Below, piece by piece: positions 51,144-60,135 of a DNA stretch of 64,000 bases. The notes beneath the pieces were generated by a model, which saw only the letters and a program-made list of their open reading frames with translations, did no database searches and was not told where the DNA came from. The translations under genes and the position numbers were made by a program. Source of the DNA: JANOYY01 sp031418035 (GTDB lineage: Bacteria; Actinomycetota; Acidimicrobiia; Acidimicrobiales; JANYDT01); contig JANOWU010000037.1 of assembly GCA_031418035.1 (NCBI GenBank), positions 1-64,000 of the forward strand, written 5' to 3'. Within the stretch, counting starts at the first letter, position 1; every line of letters starts with the position of its first letter.

Positions 51144-52916
51144 CTACCCGCGAAGCGCCAGTTCGGCAATCTTCACCTGGGCGACGTTTCCGACTTTCGG
51201 CCCGAGGTCAGTTATCCAGAGGAGGACGTACGTACCGGTCACCGGGGTAAGCCCGATTTTCGACGAACCCTCCGGTGCGTCGACAAGCTGGCCTCGTTGA
51301 TCTCCCCAGCCATCGAGATCCTCAGAGAGCCGATCGGCGACATATACCTGTGCCGTCCAACCCCGTGTTTTGGAGACAACGTTTACTTGGCTGACGAGGC
51401 GAGGCTCATCGAGAATCATAATGACCCCGACGCCCGGTTTGCCTCGATAGAAGTTACGGGATTTGTAGGGTTCGGTCGACCAACTGGTGGACTTGTCGCG
51501 GTCGTTGAGAAACTTGAGCTCGCTGTCGTGCTCCCCGTCGGGCTCGAGCTCGAAGGAAAGGGGGCGTAGATACGGAACCGCTGTGGTGGGGTTGTGGTTT
51601 TGATTCGCAGCGGCAATGCCGAACACTGCGCCGCCGACGAGGCCGATCAAGGGAAGCAGAACGGTGAGCAGCCGCCGGTTTCCCAAGGTTGGCCGAGTGG
51701 GTGTAACTGTGTTTCGCCGTTGTACCGCGGTCGGCTCATCCGTGCGCGAACTATCCGTACGCTTACTTGGTTGCACGGTCGTGACGTCTTCGTTGCGTCG
51801 ACCGGACGGCTGCACAGTTGTCGGGTCGGCTGCAGTGCCGGCTCGGCGACCAAGCCTTCGGGCGTCACCCTTACGTGACTGACCGGCCGCAACGTTGATC
51901 GTCGCGGGGGCGTTCCGGTCGGTGGCGGAGAGCCCGCGAGGCGGTGTGCGGTCAGACTCGGTACGGGCAACGGCGGGGCGGGCATCGTCGCCGTACCCAT
52001 CAGCTCGCTCGGCGGCCTCGAGGGCTCGGGGGTTGAGGCTTCGCAGTGCCGCGGCGAGCGCTGCTGCGTCCGAGAAACGGGCTTCGGGATTCTTGGCGAG
52101 CGCTTTGGTAATGACGGCATCGAGCTCGCGTCCGATGTTCGGACGTAGTGAACGCGCCGGTCGCAAGTCCTTCCGCACGTGTTGCAGCGCCGTCGCCATA
52201 TCGTTGGCACCGAGGAACGGAACCTGTCCGGTTGCCATCTCGTAGAGCAGAATGCCGAGAGAGTAGATGTCGGATCGTGCGTCGACGCGATGTCCTTCGA
52301 CCTGTTCGGGTGAGACGTACTTTGCTGTTCCGAGAATGGATCCGACGTTGGTGAGATCTTCCTCGTTCTGATTGACGCCGATGCCCTTGGCAATGCCGAA
52401 ATCGACGACGCGCACTCGGCCAAAGCGGGCTCCGACTGAACCCGTTGATGTTTCCACGAAGATGTTCGCTGGCTTTACATCACGATGGACGACGCCATTA
52501 CGGTGTGCGTAACCGAGGCCATCAGCGATCTCTGCGGCGATGCGAACTGCTTCGCGTAGCGTGGGCCGCCGATCAGTCGGGCTGTTCATAAGCGTACGGA
52601 GAGTTGCTCCTCGAAGAAGCTCCATCACGAGATAGGCGCGGCGTTCGACCCGTCCCGCAGAGTTGGTGAACGAGTCGACTCCGGTGTCGTAGACGGTTAC
52701 GACGTTGGGGTGGGAAAGCTTGGCGACAGCGACGGCCTCGCGTCGGAACCGCTCGATGAAGTCTCGATCGTCGGCAAGATGTGAGTGAAGCATTTTGACT
52801 GCGACGTCGCGGTCGAGTGTTTCGTCGTGAGCCTGCCAGACTTCGGCCATACCGCCACGAGCGATTGGCCGTACGAGAACGTAGCGTCCGGCGACGTATT
52901 CGGCGACGCGAGCCAC
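51144..52916 (-). CDS. membrane Ser/Thr protein kinase with discoidin-like outer domain
   Basis: A 590-residue receptor kinase. The kinase domain (11-290) is complete: IARGGMAEVW glycine loop, K41 (DVAVKML), catalytic HRDVKPAN (144-151), DFG (172-174) and APE-like SPEQ. A linker has two TTVQPS motifs and a related PTAVQ, likely phospho-threonine sites. One helix (about 416-436) leads to an outer domain (445-590) like the discoidin-type domain of mycobacterial MviN. There the kinase-like part is a pseudokinase fused to MurJ; here it is separate and looks active. Confidence 0.88.
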   Translation of the reverse strand: MARVAEYVAGRYVLVRPIARGGMAEVWQAHDETLDRDVAVKMLHSHLADDRDFIERFRREAVAVAKLSHPNVVTVYDTGVDSFTNSAGRVERRAYLVMELLRGATLRTLMNSPTDRRPTLREAVRIAAEIADGLGYAHRNGVVHRDVKPANIFVETSTGSVGARFGRVRVVDFGIAKGIGVNQNEEDLTNVGSILGTAKYVSPEQVEGHRVDARSDIYSLGILLYEMATGQVPFLGANDMATALQHVRKDLRPARSLRPNIGRELDAVITKALAKNPEARFSDAAALAAALRSLNPRALEAAERADGYGDDARPAVARTESDRTPPRGLSATDRNAPATINVAAGQSRKGDARRLGRRAGTAADPTTVQPSGRRNEDVTTVQPSKRTDSSRTDEPTAVQRRNTVTPTRPTLGNRRLLTVLLPLIGLVGGAVFGIAAANQNHNPTTAVPYLRPLSFELEPDGEHDSELKFLNDRDKSTSWSTEPYKSRNFYRGKPGVGVIMILDEPRLVSQVNVVSKTRGWTAQVYVADRLSEDLDGWGDQRGQLVDAPEGSSKIGLTPVTGTYVLLWITDLGPKVGNVAQVKIAELALRG

Positions 52917-52941
52917 CGACTCAGACGATGCGTCTGAGTCG
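52917..52941. promoter_or_regulatory. perfect palindrome touching the kinase start codon
   Basis: Perfect 11-bp arms CGACTCAGACG and CGTCTGAGTCG with a 3-base spacer directly abut the GTG at 52916. There is no Shine-Dalgarno for that start. It could be a repressor operator or an mRNA hairpin that controls initiation. Confidence 0.6.
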
Positions 52942-52984
52942 TGTGCTGCATCGGCGTTGGCGTCATCCCAGATAGTCTGTGCTC

Positions 52985-53857
52985 CTACGTTTGGTCTGCG
53001 GCGGCCGCTGGCAAGTTGAAGGTTAGGCCCACAACCCCGGGGCCGCCGTGCGTGCCGATAACAGCGCCTATCTGGCCGACGATGATCTCGCTCTTTGGAA
53101 AGGACTTCGAGATCATTTCCAGCAGTTCATCGATGTCGGGTGCGTTCCCGTGCATCACGGCGACGTTCTCAACGGAACCCGATGCAGCCTTCGCCTTTGC
53201 GACGAGTTCTGCGAGATGAAGCAGTGATTTCGTACGTGTACGTTGTTTCCCCGCTTCCTCGACTGCACCCGAGCTCAGATCCAGGATTGGTTTCACGGAC
53301 AGAAGGGACCCGATGAGCGCCTGTGCACCACCGATTCGACCACCCTTCTTGAGGTTGTCGAGGGTGTTAAGTGCGCCGTACACCCGGGTGCGCGGCACGA
53401 GCGATTCGACGGCGCGAACGACCGTGTCGACGTCGGCCCCTGCGGCGGCGAGCTTTGCCGCCTCCATTGCCATGGTGCCCTGACCCATCGTGATGGAGAG
53501 CGAGTCGACAACATGGACGCGAATGGTGTCGGCCACCGACCGGGCGGCGAGTTGGGCCGAGCCGATTGTGGCCGAAAGCTTCGACGACAGGTTCACGCAG
53601 ACCGCGCCATCGCAGCCGTCGTCCGCGGCGCGCCGAAACGCCGCTTCGAAAAGCCCTGGTGCTGGCGCAGCAGTTTCGGGGAGCACCTTTGATGCAGCAA
53701 CCTTGGCCCAGAACTGATCAACGGAGAGGTCGACTCGGTCCGTGAACTCTTCGTTCCCAAAGCGAATCGAGAGGGGTACAACGTCAATCCGGTGCATTTG
53801 TGCGAGCTCGGGCGGGATGTCACACGCGCTGTCGGTGACGATTCGGACGTTCGGCAT
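52985..53857 (-). CDS. DegV-family fatty acid-binding protein
   Basis: A 290-residue DegV protein. These bind a fatty acid and present it to fatty acid kinase (FakB role). The family start RIVTDSACDIPPELA and VDLSVDQFWAKV, then VLPETAAPAPGLFEAAF, SSKLSATIGSAQLAA, VVDSLSITMGQG and LKKGGRIGGAQALIG are clear. It lies between murJ and the kinase gene, 13 bases after murJ. Confidence 0.93.
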   Translation of the reverse strand: MPNVRIVTDSACDIPPELAQMHRIDVVPLSIRFGNEEFTDRVDLSVDQFWAKVAASKVLPETAAPAPGLFEAAFRRAADDGCDGAVCVNLSSKLSATIGSAQLAARSVADTIRVHVVDSLSITMGQGTMAMEAAKLAAAGADVDTVVRAVESLVPRTRVYGALNTLDNLKKGGRIGGAQALIGSLLSVKPILDLSSGAVEEAGKQRTRTKSLLHLAELVAKAKAASGSVENVAVMHGNAPDIDELLEMISKSFPKSEIIVGQIGAVIGTHGGPGVVGLTFNLPAAAADQT

Positions 53858-53870
53858 GTTTGTTCCTATG

Positions 53871-55523
53871 CTAACGGCCGGGGCCGGGGAGAAGACGACG
53901 GGTAATCCCCGTCATAACGGTGTGCAGGTCACGAACGCCCAAAAGGCGGCCGACGATGATATAGACGGTAACACCGGCAACGATCGAAACCCCGACCTCT
54001 CCAATAACGCTCGCTCGGCCGGCCCCGATCGAAGATCGCAACAGGATCGAATGAAGTCCCTTCTGGGCACCGAGGGTAACGATCGCCATGGCGGCCGAGG
54101 CGACAATGATCCGCCATGTCGCGTTCAGTACATCGCCGCCGTGGAGCCCGCGAGTTCGTCGGCCCACAGCAACAAAGGCGATGATCGCTCCGAAGCAGTA
54201 CGCAAGCGCATAGCCAAGGGCGAGCCCTTTCACTCCATACCCAAGGCCGACAAAGGCGAAGGCGAGTCCGATGTTGGTGAGCGTTTCGGCTCCGTTGATC
54301 CAAAAGGCGAGTTTGGTGTTGCGCATGGCTTTGCAGGCGTTCATCAGAAGGAGGAACACGCTGAACGCAGGGAGGCCGACGACAAAGTACTGGAGGGTCT
54401 GGGCGAGTCGCGCGACCCCGTCGTCGCTCAGTGATCCGAAACGCAAAATGCTCACGATTGGCTTCGCAAGAACAAGATACCCGGCGGCGGCGGGGATCAT
54501 GATCGTGAGTTGGGTCGTGATCCCGCGACTCAGTGTTGACCGAAACCGGCCGCGCCGCCGGTCGAGGAAGGCGTCGGCGAGTCGTGGTTGGAGGGCCGTC
54601 GCGATCGACACCGCGAAGAGGCCGTGGGGCAGGAGGAAGTACGTCTGGTACGCCAATGTGTACGCCGAATAGTCGCCGTTGACCCGGTTGGCGAGGCGCT
54701 GCGTGATCAAAAGGGCCACCTGGTTGCAGGCCACATACCCAAAGGTCCACACCGACAGTCGAACGATCTCGCGGATGGCGGGATGGCGAGGCTCCCACCG
54801 CCAGTTCAGCGAAACGCCTGCGCGACGCAAACTCGGAATCATGGCGAGCGCCATAGCTGCCACGCCAGCGGTTGTTCCGAGGCCAAGGAGGAGTCGGAGG
54901 CGGCCATTGGACGCCAGGTTCGCCAGCTGGCGGGCCGCGGTTTCGTTGTGGAGGCTCTGGCGTACCCACAAGAGCACGCCGATCACCATCAGGTTGTTGA
55001 GTACGGGCGCGACCATGGGCGCGAAGAACCGGCGTCGGACGTTGAGGAGCGAGGTGGCGATCGTGACGAAGCCGTAGATGGCGACCTGTGGTGCAAAGAG
55101 CGGCAGAAGTTTGGCGGCGAGATCGCGCTTCGCCGCGTTGGCGTCGCCGGTAATCGTGAGGCGCAAAACGAGCGGAGCAGCAAGTGCCAACACGATCGAC
55201 GCCACGACGACAAGGACCCCGACGAGTGACACGATTGCGTCGAGGCCTTCTTGGGCACGTCTGGTGCCGCGCCGCACTAGCTGCGCGAACAGTGGAATCA
55301 GCGTCGCCGATAGCACCCCGCCGGCCACCAGTTCGAAGATCATGTTCGGTGTCGTGTTGGCCTGGAGGTACGCGTCCGTCACGGCTTCGAGCCCAAATGC
55401 GGCAAGGACCACGGTGCGAACTGCGCCGGTCAGCCGGGAGAGCAGGGTGCCGATGAACATCAGTCCGGTTGCCCGCCCGATAGATTCGGTCGGAGTCGCC
55501 GACGCCACTGCAAGGTTGGTCAT
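53871..55523 (-). CDS. murJ: lipid II flippase MurJ
   Basis: A 550-residue MATE-like membrane protein with about 14 helices that moves lipid II across the membrane. Family segments are GRATGLMFIGTLLSRLTGAVR, AYLQANTTPNMIFELVAGGVL, SATLIPLFAQ and YALAYQTYFLLPHGLFAVSI. The ATG at 55523 overlaps the stop of the DUF6049 gene (ATGA). It ends near residue 550 without the pseudokinase tail of mycobacterial MviN. Confidence 0.94.
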   Translation of the reverse strand: MTNLAVASATPTESIGRATGLMFIGTLLSRLTGAVRTVVLAAFGLEAVTDAYLQANTTPNMIFELVAGGVLSATLIPLFAQLVRRGTRRAQEGLDAIVSLVGVLVVVASIVLALAAPLVLRLTITGDANAAKRDLAAKLLPLFAPQVAIYGFVTIATSLLNVRRRFFAPMVAPVLNNLMVIGVLLWVRQSLHNETAARQLANLASNGRLRLLLGLGTTAGVAAMALAMIPSLRRAGVSLNWRWEPRHPAIREIVRLSVWTFGYVACNQVALLITQRLANRVNGDYSAYTLAYQTYFLLPHGLFAVSIATALQPRLADAFLDRRRGRFRSTLSRGITTQLTIMIPAAAGYLVLAKPIVSILRFGSLSDDGVARLAQTLQYFVVGLPAFSVFLLLMNACKAMRNTKLAFWINGAETLTNIGLAFAFVGLGYGVKGLALGYALAYCFGAIIAFVAVGRRTRGLHGGDVLNATWRIIVASAAMAIVTLGAQKGLHSILLRSSIGAGRASVIGEVGVSIVAGVTVYIIVGRLLGVRDLHTVMTGITRRLLPGPGR

Positions 55524-57703
55524 CGTCGCTGGGTTCGCTGGGGAGGTGGTTTCGTGGTGTTGGCCGGATGGCGCAGCGCCGAGCGTTTGCGGTTGTTCTG
55601 AGAGATCGTGGCGGCCCACCATATCCCCAGGAAGAGGAGGGATCCTGCGGTTAAGGCCTTTCCGAGCGCTCCGATAGACGTTGCCTGCAGTGTGTAGCGG
55701 GTGCGGGAGAACTCGTAGCCGCTTGGTGTTTGGAGGCGTACGAGCATGGAGTAGCGACCCGGTCCTTTCGTGGCAACTGTTACGGGCTGTTCGTGGACCC
55801 GGCCGGAAATGCTGATGAGTTCCTGCAGGACTTGACGCGCCGGAACGTTGGGGTCTCGCTTGGCACGGGGAAGGTCTGCGTTCTCGGTTTCGACGATCAT
55901 CGAGATGGTGATCGGTCGTCCGGTGTCGTTGACGAGCGAAATCGGAATTTCTTGGGACCGAGCCGTGAGGGTCACTCGGCGTGAGCTTTGATTCGCGACT
56001 CGATCGAGGAGTCGGTCGAACTCCGTTCGGACGGCTTTTGTTGCTGCGCTGCGCTGGGCTTCGGTGAAGTCGTTGGCGAGGAGTGTTGCTGCCTCGCGTC
56101 GGAGGTTTGCGATTTCGGCAGCCGTCCTGGCCTGCTGGGGGTCGGGGCCGGCTGCGCCAAAGAGCGATGCATATCCGGTGTTGCGCTCGTCGATGGCGGC
56201 ATAGTTCGCAATTGTGTTGTTTCGTCGTTGAAGTAGTCGACCGTCGTTGGTGCTCGGTGCCGAGCGTGGCGTGTACAGCACTGGCGCACCGTCGCTGTCT
56301 CGGTGGGGCGGGCTATCGAAGAGCGTGGTGACAAGCGTGGGGGCAAGGCGTGACGACGCGGCGAGTTCGTTGAGTACAGCGACGAGCGTCGCCTGTGTGG
56401 TCTCGGGAGGAACGGCGATAGGCGTGCCTCGTTGTGCGACATCGCGGGTAAGGGTTTCGATGAGGGCGAGTTCGGCGATGACGTGTTGGGCCCGCAGCTG
56501 ATCGTCGCTGGTCGACGTTCGTCCGGGCATCTTCTTGGTGAAACGTTGCGCGACGGCGTCGTCGAGGACCACGGCCGGACGGGCGGCCGTTGTATTGCCG
56601 CTGCGCGCGCCCGGGTCAACGATGATCGGGGTAGCGAGCGGAAGGTCGTCGGGTGATCCTTCGAGCGCGTTGGGACCGACGATGAGTCGTGTGATGTTGA
56701 GTTCATCGAGAGTTTGATCCGAGTTCAAGAGTGCTGGCGCAATCATGATTCCGTCGACGGGATCTCGGCTCAATCGTTGTTTCAGCGATGCTGCGCCGAG
56801 CGCGAAGAGCGCCCGGCGATAGGGCTGGAACGACGCATCATCGATGATCTCAGGTACGACGCGTACATAGGGGTTTGACAGAACCTCTCGGTCGGGGAGG
56901 ACGAGTCGAAGGAGGTCCAGGAGCCCGTTCGGTTCGGTTTTTCCGTCGTCGTTGGTTGGTTCGAGCTGGTCGAGGCTCTGGGGGACCGCGACGATGGAGA
57001 GCGGGACCTGACGTTGTGATGCCAAGGCCTCGACCATGGAGATCAGTGATCGTGCGGACTGTACGGGTGCGATGTCTCGTGCCGATTTGATTGATGGTGC
57101 GGCCTGTAACGGGACCAGGAGGCCGACCTGAAGCCTGCTCGTGACTGTGCCAGGGACTGTGCCGGTAACGAATGTGGTGAACCGGTCGACAGTTTCCTCG
57201 TCGACGTTGCGCAGTTCAACGCTGACGGGGTAGACGCCGTCGCCGATGTTGATGCACAGCGGACACTGGACCGATGGTATTCCAACGGGTATCCGAACGC
57301 TTGTCACGACGAGGTCTTCGGTCCCTCGGGCGTCGGGCGTCCTTGTACTGACAAATCCGATTGGCGAGCCGAAGTCGGCGGAGTCGGCGGCCTGTGTAAA
57401 GGCAGCCCTGGTTCGAACTCGCTGAAATACGGTGAGTGCAATCCGAGAGCCTTTGAGGGGTTGCGTGCCCTCGAGAAGCAAATCGAGCACGAACCCATCG
57501 GGTCCGAGAAGGTCAGTTGGTGCGGTGGTGAGGTCGGTACTGGTTGCGGTGGGTGGTATGAACTCGCGGCGTTGGGCGACCAGCGAAACTCTCGGCGGGG
57601 GTTTGGCTACCTGTGCCTCGGCGGGTTCGGTTGCGGCGAGCATGAGCACCTGCAGCACCGTGAAGAAGACGGCCACGATCGCGCGTCGATGAAGGCGCGT
57701 CAT
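55520..57703 (-). CDS. DUF6049-like secreted/membrane protein (Rv3909-like)
   Basis: A 727-residue protein with a signal peptide (about 1-28, ending PAEAQ), a large extracytoplasmic region and one C-terminal membrane helix (about 680-700) with a basic tail (NNRKRSALRHPANTTK). It is the positional counterpart of mycobacterial Rv3909, next to murJ, and its start overlaps the GNAT gene (ATGA). The function is unknown; the coupling suggests a role in cell-wall assembly. Confidence 0.82.
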   Translation of the reverse strand: MTRLHRRAIVAVFFTVLQVLMLAATEPAEAQVAKPPPRVSLVAQRREFIPPTATSTDLTTAPTDLLGPDGFVLDLLLEGTQPLKGSRIALTVFQRVRTRAAFTQAADSADFGSPIGFVSTRTPDARGTEDLVVTSVRIPVGIPSVQCPLCINIGDGVYPVSVELRNVDEETVDRFTTFVTGTVPGTVTSRLQVGLLVPLQAAPSIKSARDIAPVQSARSLISMVEALASQRQVPLSIVAVPQSLDQLEPTNDDGKTEPNGLLDLLRLVLPDREVLSNPYVRVVPEIIDDASFQPYRRALFALGAASLKQRLSRDPVDGIMIAPALLNSDQTLDELNITRLIVGPNALEGSPDDLPLATPIIVDPGARSGNTTAARPAVVLDDAVAQRFTKKMPGRTSTSDDQLRAQHVIAELALIETLTRDVAQRGTPIAVPPETTQATLVAVLNELAASSRLAPTLVTTLFDSPPHRDSDGAPVLYTPRSAPSTNDGRLLQRRNNTIANYAAIDERNTGYASLFGAAGPDPQQARTAAEIANLRREAATLLANDFTEAQRSAATKAVRTEFDRLLDRVANQSSRRVTLTARSQEIPISLVNDTGRPITISMIVETENADLPRAKRDPNVPARQVLQELISISGRVHEQPVTVATKGPGRYSMLVRLQTPSGYEFSRTRYTLQATSIGALGKALTAGSLLFLGIWWAATISQNNRKRSALRHPANTTKPPPQRTQRR

Positions 57704-58551
57704 AGCGGCCCTTCGTGTTGCGCCGGCCGGTCGTCGAAGCAGTCGGTCGGTGTCATGGCTTTGTGTTCCATGATGCACAGCTCCATGGGTGACAGCTCGA
57801 AGCCGAGTGAGGTGTAGAGATGAAGCGCAGATTTGTTCCCGTGTTCGGTATTGACGACGACGCGTTGCACACGACGGAGCCGGCACCAGCCGAATCCGTC
57901 GAGAATGAGGTGACGACCGACTCCTTGACCCTGTGCGGAGGGGTGAACGGCGAGGCGCTGCAGATATCCTCGGCGGTCGGCTCGACCGAACAGGACGAAC
58001 CCGACGACGTCGCCGTTGACCCGAGCGACGCGCAGACGGGAGGAGGGCGTCGCCCGGAAGGCACTTGCGAGTTCCAGGGCGTCCATCTCGTGGCCCGCCC
58101 CGAAGGCGGCGAGATCCGTGGCCAGCACGGCCTCTTCGTGGCGGGGGCGAAACGTGGTGAGCTGCACCATTGCGGGCACGGTCTTCGCCGATGCCAACGG
58201 CGCGGTCGTGCGCAGATCCGCCACCAGGAGGTGGAGACTGGTACGAGTTTGGAATCCAGCGTCGGTAAAGGCCAGGCATTCGTCAGGGGTAAGGGCGGGG
58301 GAGGCGACTCGGATGTTGCGACCGTAGAGCTGACGGGCGACGCCGGTTGCCGACGCGATGAATGGCCCGGTCAGCGTATGCGATCCGGGTTGCGGCATGA
58401 GCACCGCCCAGGTCTCGCCGTTCGTGTGACGAGACTCAACGATGACACTTTCGTTGTCTCGTCTGACGATCTGGCTGCGCGGGACTGGCAATGGCGCCGA
58501 AAATGGTTCCTGGCGAGCGATCGACGTCAGAGCTGACTGCGTCGGATGCAT
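57700..58551 (-). CDS. GNAT-family N-acetyltransferase
   Basis: A 283-residue protein with a C-terminal GNAT domain. The acetyl-CoA loop is LAVHPSAQGQGVGRHLI and the following helix-strand is VNTEHGNKSALHLYTSLGFE. The N-terminal half (1-110) is a second, degenerate GNAT-like region. It heads the murJ-sigM minus-strand series where mycobacteria have a NUDIX gene. The substrate is unknown. Confidence 0.85.
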   Translation of the reverse strand: MHPTQSALTSIARQEPFSAPLPVPRSQIVRRDNESVIVESRHTNGETWAVLMPQPGSHTLTGPFIASATGVARQLYGRNIRVASPALTPDECLAFTDAGFQTRTSLHLLVADLRTTAPLASAKTVPAMVQLTTFRPRHEEAVLATDLAAFGAGHEMDALELASAFRATPSSRLRVARVNGDVVGFVLFGRADRRGYLQRLAVHPSAQGQGVGRHLILDGFGWCRLRRVQRVVVNTEHGNKSALHLYTSLGFELSPMELCIMEHKAMTPTDCFDDRPAQHEGPL

Positions 58552-58558
58552 TCACGAA

Positions 58559-58564
58559 AGGATA
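58559..58564 (-). promoter_or_regulatory. -10 hexamer of a leaderless promoter (GNAT-DUF6049-murJ operon)
   Basis: Minus-strand TATCCT lies 7 bases before the GNAT ATG at 58551. Confidence 0.5.
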
Positions 58565-58627
58565 GGTGGCGACTGTGGAGCGTGAGCGAACCTGTCGAAT
58601 CGAACCCTCCGGACCCGAAATGACCGG

Positions 58628-58633
58628 TAGCGT
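58628..58633 (+). promoter_or_regulatory. -10 hexamer of a leaderless promoter (CCA-adding enzyme)
   Basis: TAGCGT lies 7 bases before the GTG at 58641. This leaves room for both divergent promoters, which a start at 58566 would not. Confidence 0.45.
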
Positions 58634-58640
58634 GGCTGGC

Positions 58641-60062
58641 GTGGTGCCAGAACGTTTCCAGTCGATCCTCCGTGAGACCCGACCGTTGGCCGAAGCGTTC
58701 GATGCCCGCGGCTTTACCCTCTATCTGGTCGGCGGGGTAGTGCGAGACACGATGCTCGGCCGTAATCGGGTGGCACCCGATATTGATTGCACGACGGATG
58801 CCTCGCCGGACGAGATTGAGGCGATTCTCCGCTCGATGAAGCCGGAGTCACTGTGGACGGTGGGCAAGAAGTTCGGCACGATCGGTGCCATGCTGCGAAC
58901 CGGTTCGGGTTCTGCTCCGAAGGGCGGTCCGGTGCGGCCGATCGAGGTCACCACGCACCGCGCTGAGGCGTATCACCCGGAGTCACGCAAACCCGATGTC
59001 GAATTCTCGACTGACATTGCGGCTGATCTTTCTCGGCGGGATTTCACGGTCAACGCAATGGCCCTGTCGGTGTTGGGCCTGGAGCTGATCGACCCGTTCA
59101 ACGGAGCGATCGATCTGGCTGGCGGTGTCTTACGCACGCCGCTGTCGCCGAGTCTGAGCTTCACCGACGATCCGCTGCGGATGCTGCGCGCAGCGCGTTT
59201 CATCGCGGGCTATGAGTTGAAGCCCGATGCCGAGTTGATAGGGGCGGTGCGCGAATTCGGCGAGCGCTTGGCGATTGTGTCGGCAGAGCGTATTCGTGAC
59301 GAACTTGACAAGTTGATGGTCACGCCTGATCCGAGCGCGGGTCTGTGGTTCCTGGTCGACACGAATTTAGCGACCTACTTTCTGCCGGAGCTGCCGGCGA
59401 TGGCGCTCGAGCAGGATCCGATTCATCGGCATAAGGACGTTCTTGCCCACACGCTTGCGGTTGTGGCGAACACCAGTCCGGACCGGGTGTTGCGCCTCGC
59501 CGCGTTGCTCCACGACATTGCGAAACCAAAGACTCGTTCTATCGGTCCGAACGGGGTCAGCTTTCACCATCACGATATCGTCGGTGCACGTATGGCCCGC
59601 GACCGCCTGCGGGCGCTGAAGTACTCCAACGACGATGTAGCTGACATCAGCGAGTTGGTGGCCCTGCACCTCCGGTTCCACACATACTCGATGGGTTGGA
59701 CCGATTCGGCGGTCCGTCGCTACGTCCGTGACGCCGGACCGCTGCTCGACAAGTTGAACGAACTGACCCGGTGCGACTGCACAACGCGCAACCCGAAGAA
59801 GGCCGAGCGGTTAGCAAAGCGGATGGATGATCTCGAGGCGCGCATTGCGGAGTTGCGTGCCCAGGAGGAGATTGATTCGATTCGTCCCGATCTGGATGGG
59901 AATGCGGTGATGGACTATTTGGGTGCCGGCCCGGGACGTCATATCGGTGAGGCGTTGTCCATGCTCCTTGAGGCGCGCATGGAGGACGGTCCCCTCGGCG
60001 AAGAAGAGGCGAAGCGTCGACTCGATATGTGGTGGGCGAAGCGTTGCGGAACGACTTCGTGA
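58641..60062 (+). CDS. CCA tRNA nucleotidyltransferase with HD domain
   Basis: About 473 residues. The polymerase-beta fold has LYLVGGVVRDTMLG and the metal aspartates DID in PDIDCTTDA, plus RRDFTVNAMAL and DPLRMLRAARF for nucleotide choice. The HD domain shows HKDVLAHTLAVV and RLAALLHDIAKPKT. It adds or repairs the 3' CCA of tRNAs. In-frame starts at 58566 and 58620 are alternatives. This is the pcnA-equivalent at the end of the actinobacterial murJ region. Confidence 0.93.
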   Translation: MVPERFQSILRETRPLAEAFDARGFTLYLVGGVVRDTMLGRNRVAPDIDCTTDASPDEIEAILRSMKPESLWTVGKKFGTIGAMLRTGSGSAPKGGPVRPIEVTTHRAEAYHPESRKPDVEFSTDIAADLSRRDFTVNAMALSVLGLELIDPFNGAIDLAGGVLRTPLSPSLSFTDDPLRMLRAARFIAGYELKPDAELIGAVREFGERLAIVSAERIRDELDKLMVTPDPSAGLWFLVDTNLATYFLPELPAMALEQDPIHRHKDVLAHTLAVVANTSPDRVLRLAALLHDIAKPKTRSIGPNGVSFHHHDIVGARMARDRLRALKYSNDDVADISELVALHLRFHTYSMGWTDSAVRRYVRDAGPLLDKLNELTRCDCTTRNPKKAERLAKRMDDLEARIAELRAQEEIDSIRPDLDGNAVMDYLGAGPGRHIGEALSMLLEARMEDGPLGEEEAKRRLDMWWAKRCGTTS

Positions 60063-60115
60063 TCTCGGACCTCGTGATCTCGCACCTCGTGATCTCGCAC
60101 CTCGTGATCTCAGGG
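60056..60115. repeat. 15-bp tandem repeat over the CCA-enzyme stop codon
   Basis: Four copies of CTCGTGATCTCGCAC (first and last slightly changed). The stop codon of the CCA gene lies in the first copy. Confidence 0.88.
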
Positions 60116-60135
60116 AAGGCGAACCGGTTTAGCAA

